Assembly: GCF_037203705.1 (NCBI RefSeq)
Contig: NZ_JBBCAT010000001.1
Span: 2,515,418 to 2,579,417, forward strand
DNA from: Prosthecomicrobium sp. N25
Lineage (GTDB): Bacteria; Pseudomonadota; Alphaproteobacteria; Rhizobiales; Ancalomicrobiaceae
DNA: 64,000 nt
Reading direction: 5' to 3'
This document shows, one piece after another, positions 1 to 8,186 of this stretch (position 1 is its first letter; every line of letters begins with the position of its first letter). Below the pieces are notes generated by a model that worked only from the letters and a program-made list of their open reading frames with translations, was not told where the DNA came from and ran no database searches. A program made the position numbers and the translations under genes.

Positions 1-89
1 GGTCAGAATGCGGTCGCGCAGGCGGGCGGGCAAGGATCACCCCCTTCCGGAGCCGGCGAGCGCGCCGCGGCGGCGGTACTCGGACCAGT

Positions 90-878
90 TCAAGGCTTCT
101 GCTGGGTCCATGCGCTCTTGATCTGTTCCAGTTTCCCTGAAGCCTCGAGGTTCGCGATGATGATGCTCAGATAATCGCGGAAATAGTACTCCTTCGGAGG
201 CACCGCGTACGCAAACGGGACATAATTGACCATGAGTTCCGGAAGAGGCTTGACCTTGATGTTCGGATTCTTCGCGACGAACATCGCGTTTCCGGCAAAG
301 CCGCCGAAAGCGGCGTTGGAACGCCCGGATGCGACTTCGAGGATATGGGCTGCGACCTGATCGGTCACGAGACTCTTCACCTCGGCGTTCTTGAACTTCT
401 CTTTCGCCAGCTTCTCGTCGGCCGAACCCGACAGCACGGTGATGATGTTGCCCTTCTTGTCGACGTCGTCGTAGCTGGCAATCTTGGAGTCGGCCGGCAC
501 GAACAGCGTCGATCCGTCGCCGCCGATCGGCCGGGTGAAGGAGACGTTCTGCGCCCGGGGCGCCGATGTCCAGAGGGCGGCGGCCCCGACATCGCACTTG
601 TCGGTGCGGAGGTTCTGGATGATGGTCGACCAGGCAGAATCCACCCATTCGATCTTAACGTCCAGACTTGCGCCGATCTCCTTGACGATGTCGGCGTTGA
701 TCCCGCTCCAACTCCTGTCGACTGGATCGAGGATGTTCCACGGCGTGTAGTTGATGGTACAGACCCGAAGGGCGCCACGCTTCTTGACCTGGTCGAGCAG
801 GTCGTCCAGTGACCACGCTGCGGAGGTGGTGGCAAACGTCGCGGCGAGGGCGGCACTGATCAATCTAACCATGGACAT
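90..878 (-). CDS. Family 3 (amino-acid type) periplasmic solute-binding protein
   Basis: This 262-residue protein captures a small solute, probably an amino acid or related amide, for an ABC importer in the periplasm. It opens with a Sec signal peptide ending near ATTSAAWS, followed by the typical family 3 start (KKRGALRVCTINYTPWN) and an SBP_bac_3 fold to the end. The ATG at 878 is preceded by AAGGAT at good spacing. No permease or ATPase is seen inside the window; they would lie to the left of base 1. It is divergent from the hydantoinase operon and its promoter region carries the same ATCGAT-type palindrome as the regulator gene, so the two units are probably co-regulated. The substrate is not evident. 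Confidence 0.9.
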   Translation of the reverse strand: MSMVRLISAALAATFATTSAAWSLDDLLDQVKKRGALRVCTINYTPWNILDPVDRSWSGINADIVKEIGASLDVKIEWVDSAWSTIIQNLRTDKCDVGAAALWTSAPRAQNVSFTRPIGGDGSTLFVPADSKIASYDDVDKKGNIITVLSGSADEKLAKEKFKNAEVKSLVTDQVAAHILEVASGRSNAAFGGFAGNAMFVAKNPNIKVKPLPELMVNYVPFAYAVPPKEYYFRDYLSIIIANLEASGKLEQIKSAWTQQKP

Positions 879-971
879 TGGCGTATCCTTTCGCGCTCGA
901 ACGCATGTTCGACCGGGTTAGGTCTGATCGGACCGCGTCCCCGTTCGCCTCGTGGAAGCGAGCATCACATG

Positions 972-996
972 ATCGATATATTTTTTCAATATCGAT
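972..996. promoter_or_regulatory. Candidate GntR operator upstream of the binding-protein gene
   Basis: A perfect inverted repeat has arms ATCGATAT (972-979) and ATATCGAT (989-996) separated by nine bases, in an AT-rich patch between the binding-protein start (878) and the regulator stop (1040). The ATATCGAT half-site recurs upstream of the regulator gene. This repetition in both promoters is what suggests the GntR protein binds here; binding itself is inferred. Confidence 0.6.
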
Positions 997-1039
997 AAAC
1001 GCAGTGTAGCGCGCGTCAGAACCCTCGCCGTCTCTCCGG

Positions 1040-1750
1040 TCAGCAATTGATCTCAATCAGTGCCGAAAGGGAGGGGGTGGCACGCAGGCCCTGCTTCACC
1101 TGGTCGACGTTCACCCTCACATGGCGCCGCATCATCGTAGCCGCCGACTCGACATCCCGCTCCACGGCGATGCGTGCGAGTTCGTCATGCATATAGCGAA
1201 GTTCGTCGGAACTCACTTCAGTAACTCGGAATATGGCGCGATAGCGGATCAGGTGCTGGTGCAGCGTCTCGACGGATTGCACGAGCCGGCTATTGCCGCA
1301 CGCGGAGATCAGAATGCGATGATAATCACGATGCCGTTCTTCGAATTCAATTCGAACTGAGTCGTCTGTTGTTGCACTATAGGCAGCGATCGCCTTGTTG
1401 AGTTGATGGAGACTGGCGATGACCTGGCCTTCCCATTGGTCGCTGCCGTTTTCTACGGCGCGCCTAAAAGCTTCGGCCTCGACGACCTGTCGCATCTCGG
1501 TGATCTCGACGAGTTCTCGAAGCGAAAGGCTGGCTACGCGAAAACCCTTGTTCTGCTCGAGTTGCACGAGACCGTCGGGCACGAGCCGAGACAGCGCTTC
1601 GCGCAAGGGGGTGGCGCCGATTTCGTAGCGCTCCGAAAGCTCCCGGACCTTCAGCTTGGTGTTCGGCGCCAACTGACCCGAGAGAATGTCGCCGAGCAGC
1701 TTCTGATGAGCCTCGGACTCGAGCGTTCTGGACAATTTCGTGCGCGACAT
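1040..1750 (-). CDS. GntR-family transcriptional regulator (FCD subfamily)
   Basis: A 236-residue DNA-binding regulator. The N-terminal winged helix (about residues 10-75) contains the GntR signature LKVRELSERYEIGATPLREA. The rest is an all-helical FCD ligand-binding domain with conserved acidic and His residues (EFEERHRDYHRILISACGN), which in this family bind a carboxylate ligand through a metal. It lies between the divergent binding-protein gene and the HyuA-HyuB-GGT operon, and a matching palindrome sits just upstream of its own ATG at 1750. It is therefore probably a substrate-responsive repressor of both units and of itself. The ligand is unknown. Confidence 0.92.
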   Translation of the reverse strand: MSRTKLSRTLESEAHQKLLGDILSGQLAPNTKLKVRELSERYEIGATPLREALSRLVPDGLVQLEQNKGFRVASLSLRELVEITEMRQVVEAEAFRRAVENGSDQWEGQVIASLHQLNKAIAAYSATTDDSVRIEFEERHRDYHRILISACGNSRLVQSVETLHQHLIRYRAIFRVTEVSSDELRYMHDELARIAVERDVESAATMMRRHVRVNVDQVKQGLRATPSLSALIEINC

Positions 1751-1764
1751 GGTGTGGACCTTAA

Positions 1765-1798
1765 ATATCGATAATCATCCGATTTATCGATCTTGACA
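1765..1798. promoter_or_regulatory. Candidate GntR operator and -35 element between gntR and hyuA
   Basis: An inverted repeat with arms ATCGATAA (1767-1774) and TTATCGAT (1784-1791) includes the half-site ATATCGAT (1765-1772) also seen at 989-996. It ends next to TTGACA (1793-1798), a consensus -35 for rightward transcription, although the -10 17 bases further on is poor (GACGAT). The site lies 15-41 bases upstream of the gntR start and about 90 bases before hyuA, which suits control of both divergent units. Confidence 0.55.
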
Positions 1799-1883
1799 AC
1801 AAGAATCGCTCAAGCGACGATCTCCCTGGCCCGTCGGATCGCTCAATACTCCCTGTCCGGGCCCTTGGGTAGGGTTCGCACAC

Positions 1884-3953
1884 ATGTACTACCTCGGCGT
1901 CGATACCGGCGGAACGTTCACCGATTTCGTGCTCTACGACCGGACGAAGGCCGAAATTCACAGCTTCAAGGTGAAGTCGACGCCGCATGATCCGGGCGAG
2001 GCCGTCGAGACCGGGCTCAGTCGTCTGACAACGGAGTTCGGGGTCACGGGTCGGACGCTCGAGCGGTTTGTCTTCGGAACGACGGTCGCCACCAACGCGG
2101 TCCTGGAACGTCGTGGCGCCGAAACGGCGCTGGTCGCGACCCGTGGGACCAGAGACGTGCTTGAGATCCAGCGCCAATGGCGGCATCGCCTGTTCGATCT
2201 CTATCTGGTGAAACCCGAACCCCTGGCGCGGCGTCGGCACCGTCTGGAAGTGGAGGAACGTGTCGAGGCATCGGGCAGGATCCGTATTCCGCTGGAAGAC
2301 GTTGCGATCGACGAGCTCGTCTCGACGCTCGAAGCGCTGCCGGTGGACGCCGTCGCCGTCTCGCTCCTGTTCTCGTTCCTCAATCCCGTCCATGAGCAAC
2401 GCATCGCCGCAGCGATCCGGACCCGTGTCCCGCGGCTGCACGTGACCGTGTCGTCGGAGGTCTGTCCCGAGTTTCGGGAATACGAGCGATCGGCGACCAC
2501 GGTCATGAACGCCTACACCATGCCGAAGATTCACGCTCTGGCGACCCGCCTCGAAGGTGCGCTCGACCGGTTCGGTTTCCGGGGAAGCTTCGCGATCGTC
2601 CAGTCGAACGGGGGCGTGATGACGCTCGCCAAGGCGCGGACCCACCCGGTCAACACGCTTCTGTCGGGGCCAGCCGCGGGCGTCGTGGCCGCCGCGGCGG
2701 TCGCCGGACTGACGAAGGCTCGCGGTATCCTCGGGTTCGACGTCGGCGGCACCAGCACCGACATCGCGCTTGTGCAGAACGGCGAACTCCGTCTCAGTGC
2801 GGACGGAGGCATCGGCGGGTACCCGGTCAAGGTTCCTCAGGTCAAAGTCCACACGATCGGCGCAGGCGGCGGCTCGATCGCCCGTGCCGAGCTAGGGCTA
2901 CTGAAGGTGGGCCCGGAAAGCGCTGGAGCCGTTCCCGGCCCCGCCGCCTACGGCGAGGGCGGGACGCGGCCAACGGGAACCGACGCTGCGGTGGCACTCG
3001 GTTACATCGACCCGGCCTACTTCCTGGGCGGAGAGATGAAGCTCGATGCCGAGGCCGCGCGCCGGAGCCTCGAAAGCCATGTGGCCGGTCCGCTCGGCAT
3101 GTCGGAGGATGCCGCTGCGCTCGCCGTCATCCAGGTCCAGGTCGCCAGCATCGTCTCGGGCATCCGCAAGGTTTCGGTCGAGGTCGGTCAGGACCCGCGC
3201 GATTTCGTGCTGATGCCGTTCGGCGGTGCGGGTGGAGTCTATGCCGGTCTGGTCGCCGAGGAAGCCGGGATGTCGCGCATCATCGTGCCGCCCTACGCCA
3301 GCGTTCTCTCGGCGTTCGGAATGCTCGTGACGGACATCCGCCACGACCGCGTCCGCACGCGCCTGTTGCCCGTCGCGACGACGGACGCACAGGCTCTGAT
3401 CGCCATCTTCGACGACCTCGTCGCCGATGTGAGCCAGGAGTTCCAGCGCGACCGGACCGAGGACGATCGAATCGTCTTCGAATTCTCCTGCGACATGCGC
3501 TACGAAGGCCAGGCCTACGAGATCAACGTGAGGCTCGACGTCCATGACGGGCGGCCGTCCGTCGATATGCCGAGCTTGAGGGCGGCGTTCGACCGGGAGC
3601 ACGAACGTCTCTACGGCCAATGTTCGCCGGGCGAGGACGTGGAGATCGTCAATCTGCGCGTCGGGGCCATCGGCCGGGTCGACAAGGCCGAGCTGCCGGT
3701 CCTACCCGAACGTCCGTCGGGCCCGCCCGCCGCCCGGTCGACCAGGCGGATGCTATTCGATCTCGAAGCCGGCTGGGTCGACTGTCCGGTCTACGACCGA
3801 TCCGCCCTCGACCCCGGCGCTCGCCTGACGGGACCGTGTTCGATCGAGGACCGCGGCAGCTCCATCCCGGTTCGTCCGAAACACACCGTCAGCGTCGATG
3901 CACACGGCATCCTCACCATCGAGACCAACAAGGCACCGGTTTCAAGGTACTGA
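1884..3953 (+). CDS. Hydantoinase/oxoprolinase subunit A (HyuA family), set 1
   Basis: The 689-residue ATP-binding subunit of a two-part HyuA/HyuB amidohydrolase, a family that includes N-methylhydantoinase, 5-oxoprolinase and acetone or acetophenone carboxylase subunits. It has the N-terminal sugar-kinase-like nucleotide motif (GVDTGGTFTDFVLYD, residues 5-19) and the second ATPase motif (LGFDVGGTSTDIAL, around residue 287), plus the HyuA C-terminal domain. HyuB starts 27 bases downstream, and a GGT, a BKACE and an aminotransferase follow. The ATG at 1884 has AGGG about ten bases upstream. ATP-driven ring opening of a lactam or imide is likely; the actual substrate cannot be read from sequence. 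Confidence 0.9.
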   Translation: MYYLGVDTGGTFTDFVLYDRTKAEIHSFKVKSTPHDPGEAVETGLSRLTTEFGVTGRTLERFVFGTTVATNAVLERRGAETALVATRGTRDVLEIQRQWRHRLFDLYLVKPEPLARRRHRLEVEERVEASGRIRIPLEDVAIDELVSTLEALPVDAVAVSLLFSFLNPVHEQRIAAAIRTRVPRLHVTVSSEVCPEFREYERSATTVMNAYTMPKIHALATRLEGALDRFGFRGSFAIVQSNGGVMTLAKARTHPVNTLLSGPAAGVVAAAAVAGLTKARGILGFDVGGTSTDIALVQNGELRLSADGGIGGYPVKVPQVKVHTIGAGGGSIARAELGLLKVGPESAGAVPGPAAYGEGGTRPTGTDAAVALGYIDPAYFLGGEMKLDAEAARRSLESHVAGPLGMSEDAAALAVIQVQVASIVSGIRKVSVEVGQDPRDFVLMPFGGAGGVYAGLVAEEAGMSRIIVPPYASVLSAFGMLVTDIRHDRVRTRLLPVATTDAQALIAIFDDLVADVSQEFQRDRTEDDRIVFEFSCDMRYEGQAYEINVRLDVHDGRPSVDMPSLRAAFDREHERLYGQCSPGEDVEIVNLRVGAIGRVDKAELPVLPERPSGPPAARSTRRMLFDLEAGWVDCPVYDRSALDPGARLTGPCSIEDRGSSIPVRPKHTVSVDAHGILTIETNKAPVSRY

Positions 3954-3980
3954 CCGGGGCCTGACGAGCGAGGCGACGAC

Positions 3981-5678
3981 ATGGCGACCATCGATCCAGT
4001 CACGTTGGAAGTAGTCGGGAACTACTTGGTATCGACGGTCCGCGAGATGGGTACGACGCTCATGCGCACGGCCTACTCGGTCATCCTGCGCGAGCAGATG
4101 GACTGTACGACGGCCTTGTTCGACGGGACGGGAAATCTGATCGCGCAGGCCGACCACGTCCCCTCGCATCAGGGCACGCTCGCCTATGCGGCCAAGTATG
4201 TGGCGTCGAACTTCATTCTCGAAGCCGGCGACGTCGTGGCGCTCAACCACCCCTATCGTGGTGGAACCCACCATCCGGACATCATGATCTTCCGTCCGAT
4301 CTTCCATGACGGTGCGCTCGTCGCCATCGCCGCCGCGCTCGGCCACCACATCGACGTTGGCGGCCGGTCGCCGGGCAGTGTCGCGACGGACGCTCGCGAC
4401 GTCTTCGAGGAAGGACTTATCATCCCGCCACTCAAGCTGTACCGACGCGGCGTTCTTGTTCAGGAGGTCCTGGACATGATCGCGGCGAACATTCGGGTGC
4501 CGCGCGAGACCCTCGGAGACATCAGAGCCGAGATAGCGGCCACCACGGTCGGCGAAAGGCGCTATCTGGAGCTCTGCGAGCGCTACGGACCCGAGCGCCT
4601 GGCCGAGATCGTGGACGGACTTCTGGCCCATTCGGAAGCGATGATGCGCCGCGATCTGTCCCGATATCCGAACGGGACCTATCGGGCGACCGGTTACATG
4701 GACAGTGACGGCATCACCGAAGATCCGGTCGTGATCCAGGTCGCGGTTTCGATCGCGGACGGTGATGTCACGATCGATTTCACCGGCTCGAGCCCGCAGT
4801 TGCGCGGCCCTTTCAATGCATCGATCTCATCGGTGGAAGCCGCCTGCTTCTGCGCGGTTCGCTACATGGTCAACCCCGCCATCCTTCAGAATGCCGGATG
4901 CTATCGGCCGATAAAGCTGGTCCTGCCACCACGCTCCGTGGTCAACCCGGAATCGCCGGCGCCCTTGAGCGGGCGGTTCCACACACTCGAGCGGATCGCC
5001 ACCACGATCGTCGCAGCGTTCAACGGGGCTCGCGGAAGCGAGGCCGTCGGCAACGGGCACGGACATCTGACGAGTTTTTCGACCTCGGGGCGCATGCCCG
5101 GCACCGGCGACACCTTCGTCCTGTTCGAATACCACGGGGGCGGTTGGGGCGGCACGTCGCGCTGCGACGGGCTGGACGCTACGTTCGGCCTGATGGCGAA
5201 CTCGTTCGACAATCCGATCGAAGCGATCGAGTTGAGGTATCCCTTGCTTATCGAGCGCTACGAGCTGATCCCGGACAGCGGGGGTGTCGGCAAGTTTCGG
5301 GGCGGTCTCGGCCTGAGGAAGGAGATCCGCTACCTCTCCGGATCCGGCTACTTCACGAACCGTTCCGACGCCCAGAAGTTTCCCTCGCTCGGGGTTCTGG
5401 GAGGCGGTCCGGGGCGCCCATCCGCCCACTCTCTGGTCCGAGCCGACGGCGCCATCGAACGGTTGCCGTCCAAGATCACCAACGTCACCATCGCGGCCGG
5501 CGACCTAATGGTGCTGGAGACGGCGGGGGGCGGCGGCTACGGCGAACCGATCGAGCGCGACCGCCGACGTGTCCAGGACGATCTGCTCGATGGCAAGATT
5601 TCGCCGGACGTTGCGCGCGACATCTACGGCTTCGTCCAGGACGATTCGGCCCACGCGGATAGGCAGACGTCTTCATGA
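3981..5678 (+). CDS. Hydantoinase/oxoprolinase subunit B (HyuB family), set 1
   Basis: The 565-residue partner of the upstream HyuA. It starts in the usual HyuB way (ATIDPVTLEVVGNYL) and ends with the hallmark glycine motif ETAGGGGYGEP near residue 515. Length matches the compact HyuB family without extra domains. The start has GAGG at good spacing, and the stop overlaps the GGT start by four bases (ATGA), so translation is probably coupled. Together with HyuA it should hydrolyse a cyclic amide at the expense of ATP in the cytoplasm. It is clearly different in length from the second HyuB at 11799-13802. Confidence 0.9.
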   Translation: MATIDPVTLEVVGNYLVSTVREMGTTLMRTAYSVILREQMDCTTALFDGTGNLIAQADHVPSHQGTLAYAAKYVASNFILEAGDVVALNHPYRGGTHHPDIMIFRPIFHDGALVAIAAALGHHIDVGGRSPGSVATDARDVFEEGLIIPPLKLYRRGVLVQEVLDMIAANIRVPRETLGDIRAEIAATTVGERRYLELCERYGPERLAEIVDGLLAHSEAMMRRDLSRYPNGTYRATGYMDSDGITEDPVVIQVAVSIADGDVTIDFTGSSPQLRGPFNASISSVEAACFCAVRYMVNPAILQNAGCYRPIKLVLPPRSVVNPESPAPLSGRFHTLERIATTIVAAFNGARGSEAVGNGHGHLTSFSTSGRMPGTGDTFVLFEYHGGGWGGTSRCDGLDATFGLMANSFDNPIEAIELRYPLLIERYELIPDSGGVGKFRGGLGLRKEIRYLSGSGYFTNRSDAQKFPSLGVLGGGPGRPSAHSLVRADGAIERLPSKITNVTIAAGDLMVLETAGGGGYGEPIERDRRRVQDDLLDGKISPDVARDIYGFVQDDSAHADRQTSS

Positions 5679-7297
5679 GCCCGGTCGCAGGCCATGCTCC
5701 TGCGCGGGACTTCATGCGGCCCGGGCGCTCTCCGGTCCGCTCGCTCCGCGCCATGGCGGCGACATCGAGCCCGCTCGCGACCGAGGCGGCCCTGCAACTC
5801 CTCCGCGACGGTGGGAATGCGGTCGATGCCGCGATCGGTGCCTGCGCGGTTCTGGCATTGGTCGAGCCGCATCAGACCGGACTCGGCGGCGACTGCTTCG
5901 CCCTGATCGCCCGGAACGGAACCGACCGCGTCGTGGCCTACAACGGCTCCGGGCGTGCGCCGGCCCGAATCGATCGGGCCGAAGTGGCCGGGCGGATGCC
6001 CGGAGGCATCCAGCCGACCTCGCCCGAGGCTGTAACGATACCCGGCGCCGTCGAGGCCTGGATACGTCTGTCGGCCGACCACGGACGGCTGCCATTGTCG
6101 CAGGCGCTCGCCCCGGCGATCGCCTATGCCGAACACGGGGTGGTGCTGCAGGACCGCGTCGCTTTCGACTGGGGCGTGGCGAAGGAGAAGATCGCGGGCT
6201 CGCCGGTATTGGCAGCGTCATTTTTTTCAGGCGGGCAACCGCCTCGGCCCGGCACCGTCCTCCGCTATCCCGAGTTGGCTCGCACCTTTCGGTTGATCGC
6301 CGAGAAAGGCCGGGAGGGCTTCTACGAGGGCTCGATCGCGCGGTCTCTCGTGGCCACGCTCAGGGCTTCGGGTGGCGTGCACGAACTCGACGACTTCGCC
6401 GATCATCGCGGCGAATACGTCGCCCCGATGAATGCCACGTTCCGCGGGTACACCGTGCATCAGTGTCCGCCGAATGGTCAGGGGGTGATCGCGCTCCTGA
6501 TCATGCGGATCCTGGAGCAACTCGAGACGGATCCGGACGGCCCCCTGGGTCTTTGGCGCCTGCACGCGATCACCGAAGCGGCCAGGCAAGCCTTCGCCTT
6601 GCGCAATGCCCGCCTGGGCGATCCGAACTTCACGGACTTCGACTGGAGCTCGGTGCTCGAGCCCCCAGTGATTGCCGGGCTCGCCGCACGGATCCGCCCG
6701 GACGCCCGCATCGCGGATCAGGCCTTGCCGACGGGCTCGGGCAGCGAGCATCGCGACACGACCTACCTTTGCGTAGTCGACGAGGATCGCAACGCGGTTT
6801 CGCTGATTAATTCGCTGTTCGAGTCCTTCGGCAGCACGATCACCGACCCGCAGAGCGGCATCACGTTGCACAACCGCGGTTTGTCGTTTTCGCTTCTGGA
6901 CGGACACCCGAACGCCCTGGCGCCGGGAAAACGGCCGATGCACACGATCATCCCCGGCATGCTGACCAAGGCCGGACGTGTCGTCATGCCGTTCGGGGTG
7001 ATGGGCGGTCACTTCCAGCCGGTGGGTCATGCGTTGCTGCTGTCGCACATGCTCGACTATGGCCTGGACCTGCAGACTGCAGTCGATCTTCCGCGGCTGT
7101 TTCCGTCCGATGGCAAGCTTTGGGTCGAGTCCGGGATCAACCATGCGGCTCGACAGCATCTCTCGGCGCTCGGTCACGACCTGACCGATCGGATCGAGCC
7201 GGCGGGCGGCGCCCAGGCGATCTGGATCGACCACACGACCGGCGTTCTGACCGGAGCCTCCGACCCCCGCAAGGACGGCGCAGCCATAGGGTACTGA
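5675..7297 (+). CDS. Gamma-glutamyltransferase family N-terminal nucleophile hydrolase, set 1
   Basis: A 540-residue GGT-family enzyme, made as a precursor that cleaves itself to expose an N-terminal threonine. The candidate nucleophile lies in HRDTTYLCVVDEDRNAVS, with the usual large-subunit motifs (GGNAVDAAIGACAVLALVEP, TGLGGDCFAL) before it and the PFGVMGGH motif after it. There is no signal peptide, unlike periplasmic E. coli Ggt, so it should act in the cytoplasm on an imported or internally formed gamma-glutamyl or similar amide. It overlaps hyuB by four bases and is followed three bases later by the BKACE gene. Close relatives can be amidases rather than true transferases. Confidence 0.88.
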   Translation: MSPVAGHAPARDFMRPGRSPVRSLRAMAATSSPLATEAALQLLRDGGNAVDAAIGACAVLALVEPHQTGLGGDCFALIARNGTDRVVAYNGSGRAPARIDRAEVAGRMPGGIQPTSPEAVTIPGAVEAWIRLSADHGRLPLSQALAPAIAYAEHGVVLQDRVAFDWGVAKEKIAGSPVLAASFFSGGQPPRPGTVLRYPELARTFRLIAEKGREGFYEGSIARSLVATLRASGGVHELDDFADHRGEYVAPMNATFRGYTVHQCPPNGQGVIALLIMRILEQLETDPDGPLGLWRLHAITEAARQAFALRNARLGDPNFTDFDWSSVLEPPVIAGLAARIRPDARIADQALPTGSGSEHRDTTYLCVVDEDRNAVSLINSLFESFGSTITDPQSGITLHNRGLSFSLLDGHPNALAPGKRPMHTIIPGMLTKAGRVVMPFGVMGGHFQPVGHALLLSHMLDYGLDLQTAVDLPRLFPSDGKLWVESGINHAARQHLSALGHDLTDRIEPAGGAQAIWIDHTTGVLTGASDPRKDGAAIGY

Positions 7298-7300
7298 ACC

Positions 7301-8182
7301 ATGTCTCGAAACGTGTTCATCACTTGCGCGCTGACCGGAGCCGGAGACACCGTCGGGCGCAGTCCTCATGTTCCGATCACGCCCAAGCAGATCGCCGAAA
7401 GCGGACTGGACGCCGCAGCGGCAGGGGCGAGCATTCTCCATATTCACGTCCGCAACCCGGAGACCGGCCAGCCGAGCCGGGACCTGGCCCTTTATCGGGA
7501 AGTCGTCGCGCGGATCCGGGAGAAAAACGACGACGTGATCCTCAACCTTACGGGGGGCATGGGGGGTGACATCGTGTTCGGGGACGACGACCCGTTCCCG
7601 ACCCTGCCGGGAACCGATTTCGTCGGACCGGCCGGCCGCATGGAGCACATTCTCGACCTGAAACCGGAAATGTGCAGCCTGGACTGTGGATCACTGAATT
7701 TCGACGAGATGGTCTATGCGGCCAAGCCAAGTTGGTTGCGCCGGATGGCCCGTTCGATGCGGGGGGCGGGGGTCAAGCCCGAGCTCGAGTGTTTCGAGAT
7801 CGGACACGTCCGCATGGCGCGACAATTGATCGAGGAAGGCCTGATCGACGCGCCACCGCTGTTCCAACTCTGTCTCGGGGTCAAGTGGGCGGCGGATGCA
7901 AGCCCGCGCACCATGATGGCGCTGGTCGACATGCTGCCTGTCGGTGCCCTCTGGGCCGGTTTCGGCCTCGGGTCGATGCAGATGCAGATGGTCGCTCAAG
8001 CCGTGCTCCTCGGCGGCCATGTCCGCGTCGGTCTGGAAGACAACCTGTTCCTCTCAAAGGGAGTCTTCGCGACCAATGCACAACTTGTCGAACGGGCTGC
8101 CGCGATCGTGACGATTCTCGGCGCGACGGTCGCCGATCCGACGGCAACTCGCGCTGTCCTGGGCCTCGAAGGCAAAAGGTGA
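7301..8182 (+). CDS. Beta-keto acid cleavage enzyme (BKACE, 3-keto-5-aminohexanoate cleavage family)
   Basis: A 293-residue TIM-barrel metalloenzyme of the BKACE family (DUF849), which exchanges the acyl part of a beta-keto acid with acetyl-CoA to give acetoacetate and a new CoA ester. The metal motif HIHVR places His47 and His49, and a downstream GLEDN gives the probable third ligand Glu246. Length is normal. The gene sits three bases after the GGT and four before an aminotransferase, so the order suggests that a beta-amino acid is converted to a beta-keto acid and cleaved here. Which BKACE substrate class this belongs to is not known. Confidence 0.9.
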   Translation: MSRNVFITCALTGAGDTVGRSPHVPITPKQIAESGLDAAAAGASILHIHVRNPETGQPSRDLALYREVVARIREKNDDVILNLTGGMGGDIVFGDDDPFPTLPGTDFVGPAGRMEHILDLKPEMCSLDCGSLNFDEMVYAAKPSWLRRMARSMRGAGVKPELECFEIGHVRMARQLIEEGLIDAPPLFQLCLGVKWAADASPRTMMALVDMLPVGALWAGFGLGSMQMQMVAQAVLLGGHVRVGLEDNLFLSKGVFATNAQLVERAAAIVTILGATVADPTATRAVLGLEGKR

Positions 8183-8186
8183 ACAC

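Noticed and set aside
1047-1060. TTGATCTCAATCAG, close to an FNR/FixK box
   Set aside because: It lies within the last codons of the gntR-type gene and 170 bases from the nearest downstream start. Coding constraint and distance make chance more likely.
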